DNA of 39,645 nucleotides, from NCBI RefSeq assembly GCF_000620845.1, contig NZ_JHZT01000004.1:1-39645 (forward strand), read 5' to 3'. This document shows positions 32,940 to 39,645 of this stretch, piece by piece. The position numbers were made by a program, and so were the translations under genes. The DNA is from Exiguobacterium marinum DSM 16307. GTDB lineage: Bacteria; Bacillota; Bacilli; Exiguobacteriales; Exiguobacteriaceae. The first letter of the stretch is position 1. Every line of letters starts with the position of its first letter. A model generated the notes under the pieces. The model made no database searches and had not been told where the DNA came from. It was given only the letters and a program-made list of their open reading frames with translations.

Positions 32940-33122
32940 TTAGTCCTGGTGCGCCGGTGACTTGAAGCTGAGTTTCGCTTCGAGCGCCTCCAAAATGAGT
33001 TCCTGGTTGTCCTGGATGACTTGTTGATGTTGCTCGTCGAGCCACTCCTCATAGTCCTTCCCACGGATGCGTAAGAGTTTCTCAGCGAAGCTACGGTTCT
33101 GTTTCTGTTCTTTTGATGCCAC
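32940..33122 (-). CDS. Small charged protein, 60 aa, head of the transfer operon
   Basis: GTG 33122 follows GGAAGGAAG by 8 bp. The protein is helical and charged (SFAEKLLRIRGKDYEEWLDE), with no membrane segment. The frame stays open further upstream, but that part is the structured leader. It is a candidate small regulatory partner for operon read-through; this is speculation from position and size. Confidence 0.6.
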   Translation of the reverse strand: MASKEQKQNRSFAEKLLRIRGKDYEEWLDEQHQQVIQDNQELILEALEAKLSFKSPAHQD

Positions 33123-33154
33123 AGTACACACTTCCTTCCCTTGATCTCTTGATG

Positions 33155-33411
33155 TGCAGCAGCACATCATTAAGGACAGTCGGATTCGGTGCGGTGGGTT
33201 TCTAGCCGTTCCCCCACGAACTCTGCTCCTCGCTGAGATGAGAAGCTGTACAGGGTTTTTCGATGACCCGGAACGATGAGGTGACCTTGTGGCGAGTTTT
33301 AGGCGACTCTCGCCGAACCATCTGTGCGTAGATCCCACCCACCCGGTCACTGGTGAGGGACACGCCGGTATGTGATTGGAGGAGACCATCCTTAAGGATG
33401 TGCTGCTGCGT
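33155..33411 (-). ncRNA. Structured leader RNA of the transfer operon
   Basis: About 300 bp between the XRE gene and the 60-aa gene has no good coding frame. Two inverted copies of a 26-bp element (33155-33180 and 33385-33410, a few mismatches, each with the core GCAGCAGCACATC) would pair across it, enclosing some 200 nt of GC-rich sequence with further local stems. One end also holds the palindrome CATCCTTAAGGATG. An RNA scaffold for antitermination or attenuation is the most economical reading. Confidence 0.5.
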
Positions 33412-33420
33412 CGATGTCGG

Positions 33421-33909
33421 TTACTGGCGGACTCTTTTCCGCTTCTTGACGTGGATGAGTTCGTCATCCGGGTTCTTTCGCTTGGCGAGCACATGGGCGT
33501 CACAGACGACCGTACGGATCCGGTAGTAGAGTTGCGTCAACTGGATCGTCTCGCCGCTCGCCTTCTCGATGCCGATGAAACCGTGCAGTTCATACGTCTT
33601 ACCGTCGAACGTGCGAACCGAGTCGGCCTGCGGCAACTCCTTCAGGTCGAACCGACGTCGCTCGAGCTTGGTGACGGAGCGCTTCGCCCCGTAGCCGAAG
33701 TCGATGGCGTCCCACGGCACCGTCGCGAGCGTATGTCCGAACGCACGGGCCATGTGATCGATGTCGGCAATCGACGGCACCGAGCGATTCTGTTCATACT
33801 GACTGATAGCGGGTTGCGAGATCTCCCCGAATGTCTTTTCTGATAGTTCGATCTGTGACCAGCCTGAAAGCCGACGGTTCTCCTTCAACCACTCCCCGAA
33901 TCGATACAT
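33421..33909 (-). CDS. XRE-family regulator at the head of the transfer operon
   Basis: 162 aa. Residues 1-65 form an XRE helix-turn-helix (FGEWLKENRRLSGWSQIELSE, then ISQPAISQYEQNRSVPSIADI). The C-terminal half is basic and ends KKRKRVRQ. It is probably the repressor or switch of the conjugation operon. About 90 bp upstream lies a pair of overlapping inverted repeats that could be its operator. Confidence 0.8.
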   Translation of the reverse strand: MYRFGEWLKENRRLSGWSQIELSEKTFGEISQPAISQYEQNRSVPSIADIDHMARAFGHTLATVPWDAIDFGYGAKRSVTKLERRRFDLKELPQADSVRTFDGKTYELHGFIGIEKASGETIQLTQLYYRIRTVVCDAHVLAKRKNPDDELIHVKKRKRVRQ

Positions 33910-33998
33910 AAGCCTTCCCCTTTCTGTAAACCAGAGCGGCGACCAAACAGATGTTTCCTTTTGTTGGTTCCAATATAGCAGGAGTAGGAATAAAAATC

Positions 33999-34020
33999 AT
34001 CAGTTTTCTGATATGTCAGA
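33999..34020. promoter_or_regulatory. Overlapping inverted repeats, operator candidate
   Basis: ATCAG-TTTT-CTGAT (33999-34012) overlaps TCTGA-TATG-TCAGA (34007-34020). A TATATT at 33973-33978, read on the minus strand, could be the -10 of the transfer-operon promoter, so a protein bound here would cover its upstream region. Confidence 0.5.
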
Positions 34021-34252
34021 AATTTTACATTTGACGATTCTTGTCGAATCCGCTCTGTACAAGGGATGAAGAGCAACAGTAACTCAATATTTTCGGTTTT
34101 GTAGCACAACTGTAAAAAAATAAAGCTTTGAGTATAGAAAATAATGACAATTATTTTGATTTCAAGAGATTATGGTAGGGTAGAGGAATAGAAGACTTCA
34201 TAAAGAATAAGTGATGAAGAGAGTACTTGGATCGTGGGGTGAGGAAGTGGAG

Positions 34253-34468
34253 TTGAACGAGGCAATCATCGAGCGGATGAAGGAGCTCGCAGCGGAACGG
34301 AATATGACCATCCATCAAGTGATTCAAAAAGGTGGATTGAATCAAGCTACGATTTCAGAGCTGATGAGCGGACGAACAAAACATCCGAAGGTAAGTACAA
34401 TTCAGAAGTTTTGTGATGGTCTAAATATCAATCTAAATGATTTCTTTAATGATCAAAGATTTACTTGA
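34253..34468 (+). CDS. Small XRE (Cro-like) DNA-binding protein
   Basis: A 71-aa helix-turn-helix protein: ERMKELAAERNMTIHQVIQ, then LNQATISELMSGRTKHPKVSTIQKFCDGLNI. It is divergent from the transfer-operon regulator, an arrangement like CI/Cro switches. The start is uncertain: TTG 34253 is best spaced from GTGAGG, while GTG 34247 and GTG 34211 are in frame. It shares the 33910-34210 control region. Confidence 0.7.
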   Translation: MNEAIIERMKELAAERNMTIHQVIQKGGLNQATISELMSGRTKHPKVSTIQKFCDGLNINLNDFFNDQRFT

Positions 34469-34483
34469 GTTTATCCATAAACC

Positions 34484-34529
34484 AAAAGAGTCAAAGATAC
34501 TCGGATGTGAGGCTATCTTTGACTCTTTT
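34484..34529. terminator. Bidirectional terminator
   Basis: A perfect 16-bp stem (34484-34499 with 34514-34529) with A- and T-runs at its outer ends separates the Cro-like gene from the convergent protease gene. Confidence 0.9.
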
Positions 34530-34548
34530 CATATGCCTATTTCAATAG

Positions 34549-35457
34549 TTAATCCACTGCTCTTAATGTTTTTTCTGCATTTAAAATTATACCTGATTTA
34601 TTATTTATTTCTATTTGACTGCCATTGCGCTTCATTAACTCTAGAATTTCTTTAGAATCTAGATCTGGTTTTTTTGATTTGAGTACAGAAATAAAAGCTG
34701 TGACCAGAGGTGCTGTTGCAGAACTTCCAGTGAAATAAGTTAGACCATTGTCTGAGGACTTAGTAGTCAGTAAATCAGAACCAGATGCAAAAATATCGAT
34801 GTTATCGATATTAGGTGTATCAACTACACGTCTATTGTTATCGACTGCTCCGACGCCGATAACACCTTCATAGGAAATAGGATAATAGTCAAGTGATGGA
34901 TCATTATTTTCAGCGGCTGCTACAACAATTATATTTTTATCTATAGCAGATTTGATTGCATTTTCTAGCTCAATGGTATTTTTAGGTGTAGCTAAGCTTA
35001 TATTGATGATGTCTACATTTTTTGAAACAGCCGTATTAATGGCTTTAGCTAATTGTTCAGACGTCATACCCATGTCAGTTCCAGCCTGAATAGACAATAT
35101 AGAGGTATTTGGTATAAGGCCCCCAGGTGTCGTGTGTCCATTTCCTGTACTTACTAAAATACCGCCTACCATGGTTCCATGCATTTGTTGGGAAAGACCT
35201 TGGTTACTCTCTAAATATTCTTGATTAATTTTTGCATCTTTTAAAAATTTATTAGTTGTATTTATACCGGTATCAATCACTGCAATTTTTAAATCAATTG
35301 ATTGTGTATGGGGAAAAATATCTTGTGCATTTATGGTTTTAAGCGTTTCCCCATATAAGCCCTTGTTTTTAAAATTATTATAATACTCTGTACCCATAAA
35401 AATAAGCGTTGAGAGTGCTATTACAAGCAACATATAGTTAAAGATTTTTTTTTTCAT
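34549..35457 (-). CDS. Membrane-anchored subtilisin-like (S8) serine protease
   Basis: 302 aa. An N-terminal membrane helix (5-22) places the protease outside the cell. The S8 triad is complete: D62 in AVIDTG, H93 in MHGTMVGG, S246 in GSSATAP (canonical GTSMAAP), with oxyanion Asn184 in AAENN. There is almost no propeptide. It is AT-rich and divergent from a small regulator with a strong operator array. Beside a bacteriocin-like precursor it may process that peptide, as proteases do in lantibiotic loci; that link is inferred. Confidence 0.88.
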   Translation of the reverse strand: MKKKIFNYMLLVIALSTLIFMGTEYYNNFKNKGLYGETLKTINAQDIFPHTQSIDLKIAVIDTGINTTNKFLKDAKINQEYLESNQGLSQQMHGTMVGGILVSTGNGHTTPGGLIPNTSILSIQAGTDMGMTSEQLAKAINTAVSKNVDIINISLATPKNTIELENAIKSAIDKNIIVVAAAENNDPSLDYYPISYEGVIGVGAVDNNRRVVDTPNIDNIDIFASGSDLLTTKSSDNGLTYFTGSSATAPLVTAFISVLKSKKPDLDSKEILELMKRNGSQIEINNKSGIILNAEKTLRAVD

Positions 35458-35476
35458 AGATTGACCTTCTCCCTTA

Positions 35477-35524
35477 GTAAAGTTACCTTTACGTAAAGTA
35501 AGCTTTACGTAAAGGTAACTTTAC
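35477..35524. promoter_or_regulatory. Three tandem GTAAAG-N4-CTTTAC operators
   Basis: The 48 bp consist of exactly three contiguous 16-bp palindromes, GTAAAG-TTAC-CTTTAC, GTAAAG-TAAG-CTTTAC and GTAAAG-GTAA-CTTTAC, giving a perfect inverted repeat overall. A TATAAT at 35527-35532 has its -35 (TTTACG, 35504-35509, 17-bp spacer) inside the array, so a bound repressor would block the rightward promoter and very likely the leftward one. Confidence 0.85.
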
Positions 35525-35575
35525 TGTATAATTCTTATTAGAGCAATGAAGTTGAAACGAAAAGAGGTGAAATTA

Positions 35576-35785
35576 TTGTTAAACAGGTTAGCAGAAGTTA
35601 GAGGAAGTTTTAATTGTTCTCAAGAACAATTAGCGTCTGATCTTAAAGTGTCGCGTCAAACAATCATTTCTATTGAAAAAGGTCGATATAACCCCTCACT
35701 GCCCCTTGCTTTAAAAATTGCTAAAAAATTCAATTTACATGTAGAAGATATTTTCATTATCGAGGAGGACAACGATGATTTATAG
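35576..35785 (+). CDS. Small XRE regulator of the bacteriocin-like module
   Basis: A 69-aa helix-turn-helix protein (QEQLASDLKVSRQTIISIEKG, then a second half NPSLPLALKIAKKFNLHVEDIF) of the compact type often paired with a small membrane protein. TTG 35576 follows AGAGGTG by 6 bp and gives the usual family length; ATG 35546 in the same frame has no such site. It overlaps the membrane-protein start. Likely binds the tandem operators just upstream. Confidence 0.8.
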   Translation: MLNRLAEVRGSFNCSQEQLASDLKVSRQTIISIEKGRYNPSLPLALKIAKKFNLHVEDIFIIEEDNDDL

Positions 35786-36152
35786 AAAATTATATTTAGG
35801 ATTAGGGGTATTTTTCTCCTTATCTACAATCTTGTTATTGTCATTCAGCGTATTTAGTAAAACATCTGATTTAGGTATGGCATTTTTGTCACAGCTCTCT
35901 CTTGCTTTAATTTCTTTGACCATGTGGCACTTATACCCAGAAATGAAAGAAAATGATGAAAGAATTAAAAATATTAAACGAAAAATGCTTTCTATTTTAA
36001 GTGTGACACTAACTGTTCTTATTTTAATTCTTTTCACATGGATGACTTTTTTTGAATTACCTTTTAAAGCTTCCGATGTTTTAAATATAGTTCTCTTTTT
36101 AATTGTTTTAGTTGCAACTTCCACTTTAGTTTTTTTATCAAAAAGATATTAA
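35775..36152 (+). CDS. Four-TM membrane protein, immunity or sensor candidate
   Basis: 125 aa with four hydrophobic helices (about 8-27, 36-54, 72-92, 99-119) and a charged loop EMKENDERIKNIKRK. The gene overlaps the XRE gene by 11 bp, with GAGGAGG upstream of its start. Regulator plus small membrane partner recalls SdpR/SdpI, where the membrane protein confers immunity and senses toxin. No sequence relation to SdpI is evident, so this is analogy only. Confidence 0.65.
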   Translation: MIYRKLYLGLGVFFSLSTILLLSFSVFSKTSDLGMAFLSQLSLALISLTMWHLYPEMKENDERIKNIKRKMLSILSVTLTVLILILFTWMTFFELPFKASDVLNIVLFLIVLVATSTLVFLSKRY

Positions 36153-36183
36153 AAAAGCTTTCTATTTTATAGAAAGCTTTTTT
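36151..36183. terminator. Bidirectional terminator
   Basis: A perfect 14-bp stem (36151-36164 with 36170-36183) with A and T runs lies between convergent genes and overlaps the stop of the membrane protein. Confidence 0.9.
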
Positions 36184-36186
36184 TTA

Positions 36187-36882
36187 TTATGATTTTGCTT
36201 TTGCGATGCAGTATCCCCAGTTGAATCCTGAGATTGCTGCTGCTCCTGAAAGACATGCGATACATCCAGCGCCTGCAGTGATTACACAAGCTCCTCCACA
36301 AATAACACCGATAGTAGATGCAGTAGCCCAGCTAATTCCTAAGTCATTAGTCATACATTTTTTGAATTTTGACCATGACCATTGTGGCTGTACATCTGGC
36401 TTCACTAAAGTTTGATCAATGGTTTTGTTACCTTCAGACCATACCTGAAGCGATGCATTTTCTTCATCAATATGTTTGAGGTTGATTTCATATACTGAGA
36501 TGATTTTTAAATCTGAGTCTAAAACGAATGAAACACTGCTAATTGCTTCGAAATTTGAGCTTTCGCTTACAACATACTGGACAAAAAAGTTTCCATTATC
36601 CAAAGACAATGCTTTGACATTTTCTGAATCTAAATCTTTAGTTTTTAGACCGCGTAATTCTTTATTCAATTGTTTTTTAGTTGCCTTTACTAAATTACTT
36701 TCTAAATCTGAGGATACAGAACTAGTTGTGTCTTCAAAGTTAGAAATTGCCTCTTCAATACCTGGAGTGACTGAAGTGTTATCCTGTGCAGAAACTGAAG
36801 AAGAGAACCCGGAGAAAACCAGTGTAAGGGCCATAGTCATGAGGAAAATGAGTTTGACCGTTTTATCAAAATTGAGTGTCAT
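36187..36882 (-). CDS. Secreted bacteriocin-like precursor with Cys/Gly-rich C-terminus
   Basis: 231 aa. A signal peptide (1-32, ending SVSA) is followed by a soluble domain (33-165) with no cysteine. A C-terminal segment of about 60 residues begins at WSWSKFKKC. It is hydrophobic and Gly/Ala-rich and contains all six cysteines (176, 195, 199, 207, 210, 225). This layout, secreted precursor plus hydrophobic Cys-rich peptide, resembles halocin C8 and, without the cysteines, SdpC. The neighbours are an S8 protease, a regulator and a four-TM protein. I think it is a bacteriocin precursor but cannot assign a class. AAAGGACG lies 9-10 bp before the start. Confidence 0.65.
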   Translation of the reverse strand: MTLNFDKTVKLIFLMTMALTLVFSGFSSSVSAQDNTSVTPGIEEAISNFEDTTSSVSSDLESNLVKATKKQLNKELRGLKTKDLDSENVKALSLDNGNFFVQYVVSESSNFEAISSVSFVLDSDLKIISVYEINLKHIDEENASLQVWSEGNKTIDQTLVKPDVQPQWSWSKFKKCMTNDLGISWATASTIGVICGGACVITAGAGCIACLSGAAAISGFNWGYCIAKAKS

Positions 36883-36906
36883 CTTAGAAATACGTCCTTT
36901 TTTATT

Positions 36907-36918
36907 CTTAACGTTAAG
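36907..36918. promoter_or_regulatory. Palindrome CTTAACGTTAAG upstream of the precursor gene
   Basis: A perfect 12-bp palindrome lies 25 bp upstream of the bacteriocin-like gene. It could bind a regulator, but it is not the GTAAAG motif of the neighbouring operators. Confidence 0.3.
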
Positions 36919-37072
36919 ACTGTGATATTTGTACTAGCTAGGTACATCTGTATACTAACAAAGGGATTATCATTAAAAAATGGTTATATAATACCAATTT
37001 TCAATAATAACCCCTATAATGTGATGGAAATTAAATAAATAACATAAAAATATATTATGATGTAAATTAAAG

Positions 37073-37303
37073 CTATTTAATATCTTTTATTTTATAGCGA
37101 TTTATAGCCTTTCTATACATTTCATGTGTTTTTCCGTCAATACAGTTTGTTTCGTATAAAAAATTCACTTCTTGAACGAGTAAGTCTATGGTTTCAAATT
37201 CTTTTTTAAAGATATTTCTCTTGATTCCTGAATTTGTTTGTTCTAAACAAATGTAATTGCCATCTCTTTTTTTAGCAACACCGTTGTGTAAGAAGATTGA
37301 GAG
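37073..37303 (-). pseudogene. C-terminal remnant of an unknown gene
   Basis: An open frame of 76 codons runs on the minus strand from just after a TAA (37304-37306) to a TAG at 37073-37075. It has protein-like composition (FLHNGVAKKRDGNYICLEQ, then helical Lys/Glu-rich sequence) but no start codon near its beginning. It is probably the tail of a gene lost by rearrangement. Family not recognised. Confidence 0.45.
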
Positions 37304-37404
37304 TTAATGTAGGATGTCAAGCAAATAGTTAACAATACAACACTACTTATTACTTGAGTTAAGTGTATAGGGCGAATAAGTGCTATATGTGAACTTATAA
37401 CGTC

Positions 37405-38049
37405 TTATAAATTTTCGAATGAAACATTAAATAACGAAACTGAAAGTGAATACATAAAAAGGTTTACAAGATTCAATATTTCTCCAACTATAAATGGAAT
37501 AAACGAAGTATTTTCAATCTCTATTTTGGTTCCGATTAAGCATAGAGTGGTCAAATAGGAGAAAAATATTATTTCAATTAAGCTGTTTAAAGCTAAATTT
37601 GCTCTGTTTCGTTTAGTTAAGTTTGATTTTTTATCAATTTCTTTATCATGAAGGTCTGTATAAAAGGAATAACATATTTCCACAGATCGCATTAAAAGTC
37701 GTATAAAAATTAATACGAACATAAGGTCCAAGAAATTTTGAAAAACTGATAAAGGCAAGACTTCCCAAACAACTACAAGTGATTTTGTTATTAAATAAGC
37801 AATCAGAAAAACTATGAGTGTCCAAACAGCTATATACAAATTATCTTTATTTCTATTGGATATGTAATTTGCTCGAGCATCTTTCATCTGCTCTACTGGG
37901 AGAACACAGTTTGATATTAACTTATTAAACTCAGAAATATCTTGTTTTTTCGAAATGTATTCTAAAAATGTGAGGAGATTTTTACTTTCGGTCAGTGACC
38001 CAGAATTTTTAAGAAGATAATAGTTTATGTCACTTTCAGATCGATACAT
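37405..38049 (-). CDS. Membrane protein, unknown function
   Basis: 214 aa. A soluble N-terminal part (about 1-70) is followed by hydrophobic helices near 72-90, 100-125, 155-175 and 185-205, with a charged loop (DLHDKEIDKKSNLTKRNRAN) between the pairs. AT-rich, without a good Shine-Dalgarno sequence; ATG 38049 is chosen over TTG 38055. It is divergent from parA. Like the 266-aa membrane protein at 1805-2605 it lies in the AT-rich flank of the replication/partition region. Role unknown. Confidence 0.6.
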   Translation of the reverse strand: MYRSESDINYYLLKNSGSLTESKNLLTFLEYISKKQDISEFNKLISNCVLPVEQMKDARANYISNRNKDNLYIAVWTLIVFLIAYLITKSLVVVWEVLPLSVFQNFLDLMFVLIFIRLLMRSVEICYSFYTDLHDKEIDKKSNLTKRNRANLALNSLIEIIFFSYLTTLCLIGTKIEIENTSFIPFIVGEILNLVNLFMYSLSVSLFNVSFENL

Positions 38050-38090
38050 ATACAATTCTTTAGGATTAAAGGGAAAGATGAAAATACACT

Positions 38091-38104
38091 TGTATACATG
38101 TATA
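38091..38104. promoter_or_regulatory. Partition-protein operator GTATACATGTATAC
   Basis: This 14-bp palindrome upstream of parA is identical to 39551-39564 at the edge of the iteron array, and both continue into ACAAAT-type sequence. The RHH partition protein probably binds both places and represses its own operon. Confidence 0.65.
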
Positions 38105-38159
38105 CAAATGGAGAAAAGTTTGATACGTTGAACTTACAAATAAAAAAGGAGGCACTAAA

Positions 38160-39008
38160 ATGACCAATCAGCTTGATCTCTCACAGCAAGAAGCGATTGT
38201 TGTGACGTTCGGAAACTTTAAAGGCGGCACGGGAAAGACGACAAATAGTACGATGCTCGCTTATGCACTGGCCAAGAAAGGCTATCGTGTGTTGCTCTGT
38301 GACCAAGATCCGCAGGCGAACGCTACTACCTTGTTCTTGAAGACAAAGGCTGCACGAGAAGATGATTACATAACCTTCGAAAAGACATTGATGGCAGCAA
38401 TGCAAGAAGGCGATTTAAGTAGCATCGTCACAGAAGTTACGGACAATCTGTTCCTACTACCTTCATTCAGTGATTTCGCGCAGTACCCGAAGTTTCTTGA
38501 GAAAAAGTTTGAGAAAGAAGTGGACCGAGTGACGTATCTGTCTACTTTACTTGAACCTCTGAAGAGCGAGTTCGATTTCATTTTTGTGGACGTTCCTCCG
38601 ACTATCTCCATCTATACTGACTCTGCCCTCTATGCCTCTGATTTCGTTGTCGTTGTACTTCAGACACAGGAACGAAGCTTGCAGGGAGCCGAGGTGTTTA
38701 CACAGTACCTGCAGACATTGCTGGATGACTATGGTGCTGATTTTGATATTCTTGGAATCCTACCGGTTCTTCTCAAAAATGGTGCAGCCGTAGATATGGC
38801 AACGCTTGAAAATGCCAAGAATGTATTCGGATCGCACAACCTTTTTGAAGGCGTGATCAAGAACATGGAGCGTTTGAAGCGATATGATATCACTGGAATC
38901 GTCGAGGAAGATATGCACGACAAACGTGTCATGGAGACATATGCAAAAGTTGCAGAGGAGTTCTTAAACCGTCTCGAAGCAGAAATGAATTACGTGGAAC
39001 AGGGGTGA
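38160..39008 (+). CDS. parA: ParA-type partition ATPase
   Basis: 282-aa Walker-type ATPase that moves plasmid copies apart. The deviant Walker A KGGTGKTT is at residues 21-28, with switch/Walker A' DQDPQANAT (48-56) and Walker B FIFVDVPPT. There is almost no N-terminal extension, so it belongs to the short ParA class that relies on a separate ribbon-helix-helix partner. AAGGAGG lies 9 bp before the start. The stop overlaps the alternative GTG start of the next gene. Confidence 0.93.
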   Translation: MTNQLDLSQQEAIVVTFGNFKGGTGKTTNSTMLAYALAKKGYRVLLCDQDPQANATTLFLKTKAAREDDYITFEKTLMAAMQEGDLSSIVTEVTDNLFLLPSFSDFAQYPKFLEKKFEKEVDRVTYLSTLLEPLKSEFDFIFVDVPPTISIYTDSALYASDFVVVVLQTQERSLQGAEVFTQYLQTLLDDYGADFDILGILPVLLKNGAAVDMATLENAKNVFGSHNLFEGVIKNMERLKRYDITGIVEEDMHDKRVMETYAKVAEEFLNRLEAEMNYVEQG

Positions 39009-39013
39009 ATAAT

Positions 39014-39379
39014 ATGTCAGATTTGATTCAAAAACCAGCGAAAAAGCGGTTGCTGGACCGTAAGGGTGCAGCGGCGCCGCAACAAACATATAAAGCTGAA
39101 GTATCTGAAGACAAAACAGTGGAATCGAAAGCTACTGTTCAGAAAGAAACTTCAAACAAACGATCAGCCAAGAACTCCGTCAACATGGGTTCAAGCACTG
39201 TTCGTGTATCGAACCTCACAAAAAACAAATTGTCAGCGTTAGTGACGATGGGCAAAGCGGATTCGGCAGATGCGATTATTTCTACGATGATTGACGAGTA
39301 TCTGGAGCTATTCTCTTCCAATGAGAGAAAAGAATATGAACTGATTCGAGACGTTTTGATGATGAAGCATAGTAAATAA
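39014..39379 (+). CDS. RHH centromere-binding partition protein
   Basis: 121 aa. A long flexible basic N-terminus (1-60) could stimulate the ParA ATPase. The C-terminal 60 residues form a ribbon-helix-helix: STVRVSNLTKNKLSALVTMG, then ADAIISTMIDEYLELF. It plays the role of ParB/ParG. ATG 39014 is preferred, with GGGG 8 bp upstream; GTG 39005 is in frame and overlaps the parA stop. Its likely target is the array starting 170 bp downstream. Confidence 0.85.
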   Translation: MSDLIQKPAKKRLLDRKGAAAPQQTYKAEVSEDKTVESKATVQKETSNKRSAKNSVNMGSSTVRVSNLTKNKLSALVTMGKADSADAIISTMIDEYLELFSSNERKEYELIRDVLMMKHSK

Positions 39380-39419
39380 AAAAGGCAGTCCATAATGAAC
39401 TGAGCCTTAGATATTGATG

Positions 39420-39456
39420 AACGAGCATGCTCCAGTAGAGCATGCTCGTTTTTTAT
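39420..39456 (+). terminator. Terminator of the partition operon
   Basis: A perfect 13-bp stem (39420-39432 with 39438-39450) is followed by T-rich sequence. Confidence 0.9.
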
Positions 39457-39550
39457 GTGACGACAATTCATCTAAATATTTTTAAGGTATACTCCTTTGC
39501 TGGATATTCAGCCACGTTGATCTAACAAAGATAGATATTCAAAAAAAACG

Positions 39551-39645
39551 GTATACATGTATACGCGTATACAAATCTACATGTATACAAATATACATGT
39601 ATGCAAAACTACATGTATACAAATCTACATGTATACAAATCTACA
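39551..39645. repeat. Iteron/centromere array, right part
   Basis: The palindrome GTATACATGTATAC (39551-39564) is followed by 16-bp units at 39570, 39586, 39602 and 39618, the middle two slightly diverged, and a 12-bp partial unit to the end. The last 28 bases equal bases 1-28. The array is probably parS for the adjacent RHH protein and may also serve the origin. Confidence 0.9.

Noticed and set aside
33123-33503. Long minus-strand coding frame through the transfer-operon leader
   Set aside because: It overlaps the XRE gene, has unlikely composition, and spans the inverted-repeat leader; only the last 60 codons have a proper start signal.
39551-39645. Possible CRISPR array
   Set aside because: Units are 16 bp and contiguous with no spacers, and no cas genes are present; they are iterons.

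Overview
The window reads as one complete circular conjugative plasmid of a low- to mid-GC Gram-positive host, most likely a Bacillales. Exiguobacterium is my guess from the GC-richer backbone; I could not test it. The first 28 bases repeat exactly as the last 28 bases, and both lie in one array of 16-bp direct repeats. The molecule was therefore probably linearised inside its centromere/origin repeats. All genes have strong Shine-Dalgarno sequences and several start with GTG or TTG, as in Firmicutes.

Layout: (a) 1-2605 is replication. A repeat array and a leader with a predicted antisense RNA precede an AEP-primase/PriCT-type Rep, followed by a membrane protein. (b) 2674-9881 is a resolvase and a defence island: an HNH protein, a fused XRE/degenerate ImmA regulator facing an unrecognised 231-aa protein, and Vsr, a C5-cytosine methyltransferase and a PD-(D/E)XK endonuclease. 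(c) 10217-17182 is mixed cargo: an RHH/winged-helix regulator, an IS1182-like transposase relic, a short RadC, palindrome-rich spacers, small unknown genes, a secreted ComEC-type metallo-beta-lactamase with DUF3006, and a HEPN plus zinc-ribbon protein.

(d) 17255-33909, all on the minus strand and clearly GC-richer, is the transfer region. It runs from an XRE regulator through a structured leader, a VirB2-like pilin, the VirD4 coupling protein, a VirB6-like membrane protein, VirB3-like, TrsD-like and VirB4 proteins, an SLT+M23 wall hydrolase and a VirB8-like candidate. It continues into a palindrome-rich putative oriT, an RHH accessory protein, a MobP2/MobL relaxase and an ArdC/LtrC-type antirestriction protein. 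The gene order resembles trs/pLS20-type systems. An intrinsic terminator after the pilin gene, together with the structured leader, suggests processive antitermination.

(e) 34253-36882 is an AT-rich module that looks like a bacteriocin locus. It has a membrane-anchored S8 protease, a small XRE regulator with a four-TM partner, and a secreted precursor ending in a Cys/Gly-rich hydrophobic peptide. Three tandem copies of GTAAAG-N4-CTTTAC lie between the divergent genes. (f) 37073-39645 holds a gene remnant, a membrane protein, ParA, an RHH centromere-binding protein and the rest of the repeat array. The palindrome GTATACATGTATAC occurs both in that array and in the parA promoter region, so the partition operon is probably autoregulated.

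The plasmid thus carries self-transfer, stable inheritance, its own restriction-modification and an antirestriction protein, plus two modules (bacteriocin-like and HEPN) whose exact roles I do not recognise from known systems.
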